A stretch of 26,251 bases of DNA from a virus: positions 1 through 26,251 of IMG/VR virus record IMGVR_UViG_3300038825_001176; one strand, 5' to 3'. Shown here piece after piece: positions 7,958 to 14,869 of this stretch. Under the pieces are notes generated by a model that was not told where the DNA came from, ran no database searches, and worked only from the letters and a program-made list of their open reading frames with translations. Both the position numbers and the translations under genes were made by a program. Every line of letters starts with the position of its first letter. Within the stretch, counting starts at the first letter, position 1.

Positions 7958-8896
7958 ATGCCACTGCTATCTCGTAAGCGGCTACTGCTAGCCAAGCTGG
8001 AAACGACTGTGGGCACTGACCCGACACCTGTTGTCGGCAGTGATGCAATCTTAGTGCGGAACATTGAAGTCACTCCGCTTGAGGTTGACACGGTCAATCG
8101 TGAGTTAATTCGTCCTTTCCTGGGCCAAGCTGATCAGTTGCTCGCACAGCAGCGAGTGTTGGTGAATTTCGAGGTTGAACTGGCCGGTTCTGGCACTGCC
8201 GGTACTGCACCGGCTTATGGTCCTTTACTGCAGGCTTGCCGCTGTACTGAGACCGTGGTGGCTGACACGAGCGTCACCTACGCGCCAAACAGTGACGCAA
8301 CGCCTAAATCAGTCACCATCTATTTCAACAATGATGGCGTTCTGCATAAGGCCACTGGCTGCCGTGGAACCTTCACACTGAACTGTGAGGTCGGAGCTAT
8401 TCCGTTTATCTCCTTTGAGATGACCGGTGTCTTTAATGCTCCTTCAGACGTTTCCATCAGCGCGCCTACTTATGCCGATCAGGCTGCGCCTTTGGTCTTT
8501 AAGAACGGCAATTCATCGAGCTTCCAGGTGTTCAGCTACAGCGGCGCAGTGCAGTCGCTGAGCTTTGAGCTGGCTAATGAGGTGATCTACCGCGAGTTGG
8601 TCGGCGGAACCAAGAGCATCGACGTTGTAAACCGCGCTCCCTCTGGTGAGTGTGTAATTGAGGCAACAACGATTGCAACTAAGGACTTTTTCACTGCAGC
8701 CACGGGCAGCAGCACAGGGAACCTGACTTTCCAGCACGGAAGCACAGCTGGCAACATTGCCACATTTACCGCTGCACAAATTGACCTTGGTGGTCCTTCT
8801 TACAGCGATCAAGATGGCATTCAGATGCTAACTTTGCCGTACATTGCCACGCCAACATCAGCGGGCAATAATGAATTCAGTTTGGTTTACACCTAA
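7958..8896 (+). CDS. Major tail protein (tail tube)
   Basis: This is a 312-aa protein whose hexameric rings build the tail tube. The N-terminus KRLLLAKLETTVGTDPTPV followed by NIEVTPLEVDTVNRELIRP is typical of siphovirus tube proteins. The middle has GPLLQACRCTETV and a beta-rich region, and the C-terminus repeats a tube-like domain (FELANEVIYRELVGGTKSIDVVNR, AQIDLGGPSYSDQDG). A 38-nt spacer precedes it, the longest gap in the operon up to here. Its stop overlaps the next ATG as TAATG. Confidence 0.88.
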   Translation: MPLLSRKRLLLAKLETTVGTDPTPVVGSDAILVRNIEVTPLEVDTVNRELIRPFLGQADQLLAQQRVLVNFEVELAGSGTAGTAPAYGPLLQACRCTETVVADTSVTYAPNSDATPKSVTIYFNNDGVLHKATGCRGTFTLNCEVGAIPFISFEMTGVFNAPSDVSISAPTYADQAAPLVFKNGNSSSFQVFSYSGAVQSLSFELANEVIYRELVGGTKSIDVVNRAPSGECVIEATTIATKDFFTAATGSSTGNLTFQHGSTAGNIATFTAAQIDLGGPSYSDQDGIQMLTLPYIATPTSAGNNEFSLVYT

Positions 8897-9258
8897 TGGC
8901 GCTTGTCCTTAAGGACTCTGATTCCTACAGCTGGCCGATTGTTTATCGGCAACCTGTATCAGGAGGGCGGCGAGAGAAGCAAGAGTTTGAGGCAGAATTC
9001 AAGCGTCTGCCTCAATCTCGCATTACTGAGATTCAAGAGCTTGTGCAGCAACGCATTGATGGCGCTGAGATTGAGATCTCAGACGTAAGCATTGCTGATG
9101 AGGTCGTTGTTGGCTGGGAGGGCATCGTTGACGGAGACGGTGAGCCAATCCCGTACACGCGACGGACTAAAGAGCAGCTGTTAGAGCTGCCAATGATGGC
9201 CGGCACTCTGATCGAGGCTTATTTCAACTCGCTTGTGGAGGAGAAGCGGGGAAACTGA
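8896..9258 (+). CDS. Tail assembly chaperone, gpG-like (upstream frame)
   Basis: This is a 120-aa cytoplasmic chaperone that coats the tape measure during tail assembly. It is acidic and helical (RITEIQELVQQRIDGAEIEISD), with no signal peptide, and lies between the tube and tape measure genes as lambda G does. It ends in EEKRGN directly before TGA. The last two sense codons form the canonical slippery heptamer GGGAAAC, so a minority of ribosomes should shift -1 and make a 227-aa fusion with the following frame, as lambda gpGT is made. Confidence 0.88.
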   Translation: MALVLKDSDSYSWPIVYRQPVSGGRREKQEFEAEFKRLPQSRITEIQELVQQRIDGAEIEISDVSIADEVVVGWEGIVDGDGEPIPYTRRTKEQLLELPMMAGTLIEAYFNSLVEEKRGN

Positions 9259-9290
9259 TTGGCGCCGCTAAGTATTGGGCTGGCGGCGTT
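9237..9290 (+). promoter_or_regulatory. Programmed -1 ribosomal frameshift signal
   Basis: Three elements are seen. First is a Shine-Dalgarno-like GGAGGAG at 9237-9243. Second is the slippery heptamer G-GGA-AAC at 9249-9255, next to the zero-frame TGA at 9256-9258. Third is a stem-loop whose arms CGCCGC (9263-9268) and GCGGCG (9283-9288) pair perfectly, 7 nt after the heptamer, with G-U pairs able to lengthen it. Lambda uses GGGAAAG at the same place. A stimulator, a heptamer and a stem in this spacing recall bacterial dnaX. The efficiency cannot be read from sequence. Confidence 0.85.
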
Positions 9291-9578
9291 GAGATCGATG
9301 ACACAGCAGAGGACGCGAAGCTGTTTGGCCTTGAGATGCCAGACAAAAAGCGCGTCAAAGATTTTGGGGTGATTCCTGCCGCATGGCCTGCTGTTGTCAT
9401 GTTCTTAAGGGTGCAGACGCAATGGCGTGTAGGTTCTGCCGGGATTGTGGGGCTTGATTACAACGCTGTTCGTTGGGTGTTCGAGTTGTATGAGGTCAAA
9501 GAGCCGCGCAAGATGCTCGATGATTTGCAGATCATCGAAGCTACAGTAGTGGAGACCTTGAATCAGCGCGAGAAATAG
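9255..9578 (+). CDS. Tail assembly chaperone, T-part of the gpGT-like frameshift product
   Basis: This is the -1 frame portion, 107 residues, read only after slippage on the heptamer ending at 9255. It begins LIGAAKYWAGGVEIDDTAED and runs through PAAWPAVVMFLRVQTQW to the stop at 9576-9578. The full fusion is 227 aa from 8896. No start codon with a clear ribosome site precedes the conserved part; the first ATG (9336) would cut off 27 residues that look coding, which favours frameshifting over independent initiation. In lambda the T domain binds the tail tube protein, and the same role is likely here. Confidence 0.85.
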   Translation: MIGAAKYWAGGVEIDDTAEDAKLFGLEMPDKKRVKDFGVIPAAWPAVVMFLRVQTQWRVGSAGIVGLDYNAVRWVFELYEVKEPRKMLDDLQIIEATVVETLNQREK

Positions 9579-9580
9579 CC

Positions 9581-11308
9581 ATGGCTATGGACATGACCAC
9601 CGCGCTGACTATTAAGGCGAACGTTGTTGGTCAAAGCCAGATCACAGGGCTGCAGAACGGATTAGGAAAAGTCACAACTCAGACAAACAAAGCGGCTGGC
9701 GCCATGGGTCGCTTTAAGGCTGCTGCTGGTGGAGCGCTTGGCGCAATGCGCGGCTTGTTGCCTGTGATTGGCGTTGGTGCGATTGGAGCGTTTGCAAAAA
9801 AGAGTCTTGATGCGGCCGATTCCATGTCGAAGTTGTCACAGCGCACTGGTGTCGCTGCTCCGATGCTTGACAAATTCAGACAAGCCGCTGAGCTGAGCGA
9901 TACAAGCATTCAGAGTCTTGAAAAGGCATTCCCAAACTTGGCGCGTGGGATTGATGATGCAGTTGTGAAAGGCACTGGGCCAGCAGCAGAAGCATTTACA
10001 CGCCTTGGTGTTTCATTGACTGATGCGAATGGCAAGGTCCGAGAGACTGATCAAGTCATGCTGGACTTGGCCGATCGTTTCCAGCAAATGCCTGATGGCA
10101 CAGAGAAAGCTGCGCTGGCGTCTCAAATCTTCGGGCAACGTCTTGGCTCTGAGCTAATCCCAATGCTGAACATGGGCGGCGATGCAGTTCGTGGAATGAG
10201 CACTGCATTAACTCAAGAATTTGCAGACAAGTCAGCACAGTTCAATGACAAGCTCACCACGATGGGCGAGAAGCTGGGCCAGCTTGGAATGAAAATAACT
10301 GAAGCGTTGCTTCCTTTTTTAGAAAAGTTGGTTGATGGCGTTGCATTCCTCGCTGAAAAGTTTGCTACGTTGCCTGGCCCTGTTCAAGGTGCTATCGCTG
10401 CTATTGCTGGTATTGCAGCAGTCGGCTTGGTGTTTGCTCCCCTCATTGCTGCAGTAACAACACTTGGCCCGCTCATGATCGGGTTAGTTCCGATTATTGG
10501 CAAAGTCGTGGCAGTCGCTGCAGGTATTGCAGTCCTTGGTGCTGCTTTTAATGCAATCAAGGATATTGTTGTTGAAGTTGCAAGTGCTATTAATGAAGTG
10601 TTTATCAAGCCTATTACTGAAGGCATTCAGGTTTTAGGTGGGCATATTGCAGAGGCTTTTCAAGCTGCATTCAAATCTGTTTCAGAAATTTTTCGCGGAG
10701 CCTTTGAGTTTATCGGCGCTAACTTTGTTAGGCCAGTTTTTGATGCTTTCTCGTCACTTGTAAGTTCTATTGGAAATTCATTTAGAAACGTTTATGACGC
10801 CATCACACGTCCGATCAAGGCGGCATATGATTTTGTCCTCGGCATAGTTCAGAACATCATCAATGCTGTTTCTAGGGCTATTCAAGCCATCGCAAACCTT
10901 GGCAGAAGGCGATCTTCGTCTAATACCGAAACTGCTGCTCAAGGTGCTTATTGGCGTGGCGGATTCCAAGCGTTCGCCAATGGTGGTGTTGTCAATGGGC
11001 CAACGCTTGGCTTGATCGGGGAGGGTGGCGAGAGTGAATACATTGTGCCTGCTAGCAAAGCTATTGGATTTGCTAATAACATCCTTTCAGGCGTCCGTGG
11101 CCCAGGTGCTATCCCTCGTTTTGCAGAGGGCGGCTTTGTTGCCCCTTCTGCCAACGTGAACATTCAAACCGGGCCAGTGACTCAAATGAATGGGCAAAAT
11201 TTTGTCACTACGCAAGACATGAGCAAAGCAGTCAGAGCTGGAGTGCAGCAGACGTTAGATATTCTTCGCCGTGATGGCAATGTGCGCTCACAGCTGGGGC
11301 TTGTCTAA
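9581..11308 (+). CDS. Tail tape measure protein
   Basis: This is a 575-aa protein that sets tail length and is ejected at infection. It shows a tape measure N-terminus (KSLDAADSMSKLSQRTGV, ELSDTSIQSLEKAF), a coiled, Ala/Lys-rich middle, strong hydrophobic segments around residues 265-325 (GAIAAIAGIAAVGLVFAPLI and following) and a C-terminal FANGGVVNGPTLGLIGEGG motif typical of the family. At about 0.15 nm per residue the tail would be near 85 nm, shorter than lambda's 150 nm. Start ATG at 9581 follows the T-frame stop by 2 nt. Its stop overlaps the next gene (TAATG). Confidence 0.93.
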   Translation: MAMDMTTALTIKANVVGQSQITGLQNGLGKVTTQTNKAAGAMGRFKAAAGGALGAMRGLLPVIGVGAIGAFAKKSLDAADSMSKLSQRTGVAAPMLDKFRQAAELSDTSIQSLEKAFPNLARGIDDAVVKGTGPAAEAFTRLGVSLTDANGKVRETDQVMLDLADRFQQMPDGTEKAALASQIFGQRLGSELIPMLNMGGDAVRGMSTALTQEFADKSAQFNDKLTTMGEKLGQLGMKITEALLPFLEKLVDGVAFLAEKFATLPGPVQGAIAAIAGIAAVGLVFAPLIAAVTTLGPLMIGLVPIIGKVVAVAAGIAVLGAAFNAIKDIVVEVASAINEVFIKPITEGIQVLGGHIAEAFQAAFKSVSEIFRGAFEFIGANFVRPVFDAFSSLVSSIGNSFRNVYDAITRPIKAAYDFVLGIVQNIINAVSRAIQAIANLGRRRSSSNTETAAQGAYWRGGFQAFANGGVVNGPTLGLIGEGGESEYIVPASKAIGFANNILSGVRGPGAIPRFAEGGFVAPSANVNIQTGPVTQMNGQNFVTTQDMSKAVRAGVQQTLDILRRDGNVRSQLGLV

Positions 11309-11817
11309 TGGCAGATTCTGACATCATGTGTTTCATGGAGTATTACGCCGACCGCACAAGTGTTGTTGATGGTTCTGGCAACCGCACACCGACTAGGCAG
11401 TGGCAGAATTTTTACCAAGTCGGTCAGACTTTGGGCGTAGATAACAAAGCCACGGGGACCTATTTTTACTTGGCTTTTGACGTTGATGGTTTTGGCTCGA
11501 ACGATGCGGCAGCAATCAACGATTTGTCTGTAACTCTGGCGGCTACGGCTGATCTCGTTGATATTACTGACACAGCGATTGCTGCAGAAAATTTAGTCAT
11601 TGCATCTCTTTACGTTCAAGATGTTGGAAAGGATGAGTTTGACACGGCAAGCGCTCAGCTTGTGGCTAGATATATCGGCAGCATTGACGGCGCTGAACTA
11701 AGCGATGAAACTATCACTTGGACAGTGAACCCAGCAATCAACAAGCTTGATCCGCAAGTGCCAACACGCAAAATCACTGTTGATATGCTGAACAAAGTGA
11801 GGCAGAGGTTGCGATGA
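11308..11817 (+). CDS. Putative tail tip / distal tail protein
   Basis: This is a 169-aa soluble protein directly after the tape measure, the slot of lambda M/L-type tail tip genes. It is beta-rich (YFYLAFDVDGFGSNDAAAINDLSVTLAATAD) and ends in a conserved-looking KLDPQVPTRKITVDMLNKVR stretch with a basic tail. It has no signal peptide or membrane segment. The tail-tip role is inferred from gene order; I cannot name the family with confidence. It is coupled to its neighbours by TAATG and ATGA overlaps. Confidence 0.62.
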   Translation: MADSDIMCFMEYYADRTSVVDGSGNRTPTRQWQNFYQVGQTLGVDNKATGTYFYLAFDVDGFGSNDAAAINDLSVTLAATADLVDITDTAIAAENLVIASLYVQDVGKDEFDTASAQLVARYIGSIDGAELSDETITWTVNPAINKLDPQVPTRKITVDMLNKVRQRLR

Positions 11818-12020
11818 GTGAGCAGGTTATTGCTTTCAACGTCAGCATTTTGGATACTAGCGACGTTGAGCGCACAGGTTTGCAGATTGTCTTTAACGGA
11901 AGCCGCCTGGTCTATCGAGACTCAGAAGGCGTGGAATATGAAAGGCAAACACTGCGCGGCGCAGATTTTTTAGTTGGGCCTACGATTGCTGGGCGTATCA
12001 TGCACCTATACGGGGGCTGA
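11814..12020 (+). CDS. Small tail-region protein, unknown
   Basis: This is a 68-aa acidic beta-type protein that begins at an ATGA overlap with the previous stop. The pattern FNVSILDTSDVERTGLQIVFNG followed by LVYRDSEGVEYERQTLRG suggests a small beta sandwich. Its place between the tail tip and hub genes suggests a baseplate part or chaperone. No family is recognised. The next gene's start is best placed 1 nt after its stop. Confidence 0.62.
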   Translation: MSEQVIAFNVSILDTSDVERTGLQIVFNGSRLVYRDSEGVEYERQTLRGADFLVGPTIAGRIMHLYGG

Positions 12021-12021
12021 G

Positions 12022-13995
12022 ATGGCTAGCAATTCCAGCAAGACCAGCCAGCCCAAGGGTCAAGTTGGCACTATCGCGTCCAGAAGTGATGCGAGCATTG
12101 AAAAAAGCAAAAAGCCCCAGCAAAACTTAGAGCGAGAGCAAAATGTCGGTACGGCTGGTGACACTGTGCCGATTGTGTTTTGCAAGCGGGCTAGCAATGC
12201 TGGCGGAGCTTGGGTGCAGCCGCCACTGATTAAGCAAGGGTCTTATAACTTTAACGGCATGTTTTTATACGCGATCAGCCAGGGAGACATGGTTGATGAC
12301 CCTGAAATTTATAGAACATGGAGTGGTGATCGAATTATTTCGCATATACCTTCTGGAGGGACAGTCACGGCAACTCATTTCTACTTGAGTTCTACAGCTA
12401 TGGCAGCAGCTCCTAATGTTTGCCCTATGACTGGTGGAAAGTTTTTTTGTGATGCTGACACGGCTTATTATCTTCAATTCTATGAAAAAGTAGGCGGCTA
12501 TGTAGTGTATTATGAGCCGAACGAAACCAATATCTATGCAAACTTTAGAGAGTTGACGGTTGGCGAAGGTGATACAACTAACAGCGTTATCGTTTTTAAT
12601 GGCGCTGATTTAACTGTTTTAGAAGTTGCAACAGGGATTGACAGAACTTCTGAGTATTGGACTGTCAATTACTCGGGGGCTGACCCTGCGTCGGTTAATT
12701 TTTACACCAACGCTGTTTTTAGCGGTCAAACTATTACAGGCGGTTATGCAGTAGGCACGACAAGAGGCTCAGCTGTAACAAGTTGGAACGCCCCGCTTGG
12801 CCTTAGTGGTCTCGATTTTTACCAGTCTTTTTATGGCACGACAGAGCCAGTTGTTGAAATACATGGCCCAGGCACGCTTAACAGTCAAATCAACACAAGC
12901 AATCCAGCAAGTACGGGCACTTTGTTTGGAATACTGGAAGAGCGCGGCGCTTCAACTGTTGCAGATCCAACGAGCTTTTCAAGCAGCTTTGACTTTACAG
13001 TTTTTGCTGACATAACTTTCTTGCAGATTGAAGGCAATTTGTATGACAGCGCACCCAGCGCAAGTGCGTATCCGACGACGACTCGGCAACTATCTGTATT
13101 TTACGAGCAGGGGATCAGCGTCGATTTGTATAGCGGCGGTTTAGTTAGCGGATCGTACGCAACTGGCGCAAGCAATCAATTTGTTGATCTTGCAATGTAC
13201 CTATTCACGCTAATTGGTCGCGCTGAGGGTGCTGCAACGGCTGATATTTCGATGCCTATTGATGTGAGTAATTTGCAAGACATCGCTGCATTCTGCACCA
13301 GCAATAGCACGTTTTTTAATGGTGTGATTGAGCAGTCAATGAACGTTATCGATTACATCTCCAAGGTTGCGCCTTATTTTCTGCTTTCGTTCATTTCGGC
13401 TAATGGTCAGTACAGCATTCAACCATTGCTGCCGGTTACTTCTGGCAATGCTATTGACGTAACAGCTCTCACGCCTGCCGCAACATTCACTGAGGCCAAT
13501 ATATTGCCTGGCAGCTTTGTCAAGTCTTACAGGGACGCAGATGATCGCAGAGAAATAAACATCAGCCTTGTTTGGCGTGAATGCACACCTTTTGAGGTTG
13601 GAATTCAGCGGACAACTACAGTGCGTTTTGGCACTACAGCCAACGATGCGCCAACTGAGCAGTTTGATTTAACTGACTTCTGCGCAACGCAAGCTCACGC
13701 TGAAATTTTTGGTAAATACCAGCTAGCCAAGCGTCGGCACTCAACGCACACGATTAGTTTCGCAACTCCGTTGATCACTTCTGGCTTAATTCCTACAAAC
13801 GTTATACGGGTCACTAGACAACGCAAAAACAGTGCAGGCGATGATCGCACGGAGACTGATTTCTACCAAATCACTAGCATCCGCCACTCAAGCGATGGAA
13901 TGAGCACTGTTGAAGCAATGTCCTTCCCAGTTGACGCAAGTAGCATTGCCAAGATCAGCAATGAAATTGTAAACGGCACTTTTGAGGTGATCTAA
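12022..13995 (+). CDS. Tail hub / host-specificity protein, gpJ-like N-terminus
   Basis: This is a 657-aa protein. Residues about 35-65 (AGDTVPIVFCKRASNAGGAWVQPPLI) match the opening of lambda gpJ-type hub proteins, after a disordered Ser/Lys-rich lead. The middle is beta-rich with many aromatic residues (surface insert), and the later part (FLLSFISANGQYSIQPLLPV, ANILPGSFVKSYRDADDRREINISLVWRE, RQRKNSAGDDRTETDFYQITSI) resembles hub domains. It would form the tail tip under the tube. An upstream in-frame ATG at 11974 lies inside the previous gene; the ATG at 12022 follows its stop and has GGGGG 5 nt upstream, so it is preferred. Middle codons are AT-richer than in the head genes. Confidence 0.75.
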   Translation: MASNSSKTSQPKGQVGTIASRSDASIEKSKKPQQNLEREQNVGTAGDTVPIVFCKRASNAGGAWVQPPLIKQGSYNFNGMFLYAISQGDMVDDPEIYRTWSGDRIISHIPSGGTVTATHFYLSSTAMAAAPNVCPMTGGKFFCDADTAYYLQFYEKVGGYVVYYEPNETNIYANFRELTVGEGDTTNSVIVFNGADLTVLEVATGIDRTSEYWTVNYSGADPASVNFYTNAVFSGQTITGGYAVGTTRGSAVTSWNAPLGLSGLDFYQSFYGTTEPVVEIHGPGTLNSQINTSNPASTGTLFGILEERGASTVADPTSFSSSFDFTVFADITFLQIEGNLYDSAPSASAYPTTTRQLSVFYEQGISVDLYSGGLVSGSYATGASNQFVDLAMYLFTLIGRAEGAATADISMPIDVSNLQDIAAFCTSNSTFFNGVIEQSMNVIDYISKVAPYFLLSFISANGQYSIQPLLPVTSGNAIDVTALTPAATFTEANILPGSFVKSYRDADDRREINISLVWRECTPFEVGIQRTTTVRFGTTANDAPTEQFDLTDFCATQAHAEIFGKYQLAKRRHSTHTISFATPLITSGLIPTNVIRVTRQRKNSAGDDRTETDFYQITSIRHSSDGMSTVEAMSFPVDASSIAKISNEIVNGTFEVI

Positions 13996-14366
13996 TGGCT
14001 GATTTTCCTTCTTTAGAGCCAAGCAGTCGGACTTGGTTGATGGGCGATTATCCGCAGCTAGTTCACTCAGGCGTCAGTGGCGGCGAGGTCAGGTTCATTC
14101 AAGGATCAGACCGCGTTGGCCAGCGCCTTACCTTGGGGTATGAGTATCTAACAGAATCTGAGGCAAAACAGATTCTTGATCATTTTGAGGGACAACAGGG
14201 GAGTGTTGTCGCCTTTGATTTGCCGTCGATTATTTGGGATGGCTATAGCAGTCCGCCCGTCAGCTCGTCGGAATATCAATGGCGATATGTTGGCGCATTT
14301 GAAGTGAGCAACTCTGCACCACTTCGCTACAACATGAGCATTGAGCTTGAAACGGTGCCTGTTTAA
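13995..14366 (+). CDS. gpM-like minor tail protein, copy 1
   Basis: This 123-aa protein resembles the lambda gpM family (tail tip, under the hub): an R(V)GQRLTLGYEYLTESEAKQIL core, a helix, then QQGSVVAFDLPSIIWDGY and a WRYVGAFEVS strand. The next gene encodes a close relative with the same SSRT, G-D-P, Q-L-L-G, HF, GYxxPP and WRY positions, so this is a tandem duplication that has diverged. Start TAATG overlap with the hub stop. Confidence 0.68.
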   Translation: MADFPSLEPSSRTWLMGDYPQLVHSGVSGGEVRFIQGSDRVGQRLTLGYEYLTESEAKQILDHFEGQQGSVVAFDLPSIIWDGYSSPPVSSSEYQWRYVGAFEVSNSAPLRYNMSIELETVPV

Positions 14367-14368
14367 TC

Positions 14369-14869
14369 ATGACGTTCCCAGCAATCATTCCATCGAGTCG
14401 GACCTTTAGCCCGGGCGACATCCCGCGATCATTACAGGTTAGCCTTTCTGGTGCTACTGAAGGTTTTAGGCGCGGCAACCGACGCATACAGCAAACGCTG
14501 TCTTTAGGTTTTACTGATCTCAACGAAACGCAGTTAAATCTAATCAAGGCGCATTTTGTTGATCGTGAGGGTACGTTTGGCCTTTTCTATCTCTCGGCTG
14601 AGGCGTGGAACGGTTACACAACACCACCCATCAGCCTGATTAGTGATTACGCCTGGCGCTATGCAGCCCCGCCAACAATTACTGATGGCATTGTCGGTCG
14701 CTGGAGCGTTGACGTTGAGCTGGTCAGCTATGCAATCGATATTGGTGACTTGATTTTCGATGGCTTGACGGCATCGGCAACACCGGCAAGAACCTATATT
14801 CTGGACGGAGGTGCAGCAGCGGCAACGCCTGCTCGTGAATACATCGTTCAATCGACAGGGGCAGCATGA
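14369..14869 (+). CDS. gpM-like minor tail protein, copy 2 with C-terminal extension
   Basis: This 166-aa paralog of the preceding gene has SSRTFSPGDIPRSLQVSLSG, QTLSLGFTDLNETQLNLIKAHF, GTFGLFYLSAEAWNGYTTPP and WRYAAPPTI. It adds about 45 residues at the C-terminus with a repeated A-T-P-A-R-x-Y-I motif (ATPARTYILDGG, ATPAREYIVQS), perhaps a docking tail for the fibre encoded next. The pair may form two rings or a heteromer at the tail tip. It ends in an ATGA overlap with the tail fibre gene. Confidence 0.68.
   Translation: MTFPAIIPSSRTFSPGDIPRSLQVSLSGATEGFRRGNRRIQQTLSLGFTDLNETQLNLIKAHFVDREGTFGLFYLSAEAWNGYTTPPISLISDYAWRYAAPPTITDGIVGRWSVDVELVSYAIDIGDLIFDGLTASATPARTYILDGGAAAATPAREYIVQSTGAA

Noticed and set aside
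9336-9578. Independent 80-aa gene starting at ATG 9336
   Set aside because: The frame is open back to the slippery heptamer and the upstream 27 residues look coding, so frameshift expression explains it better.
11974-12021. Upstream ATG for the tail hub gene
   Set aside because: It lies inside the 68-aa gene, while ATG 12022 follows that gene's stop and has a GGGGG ribosome site.
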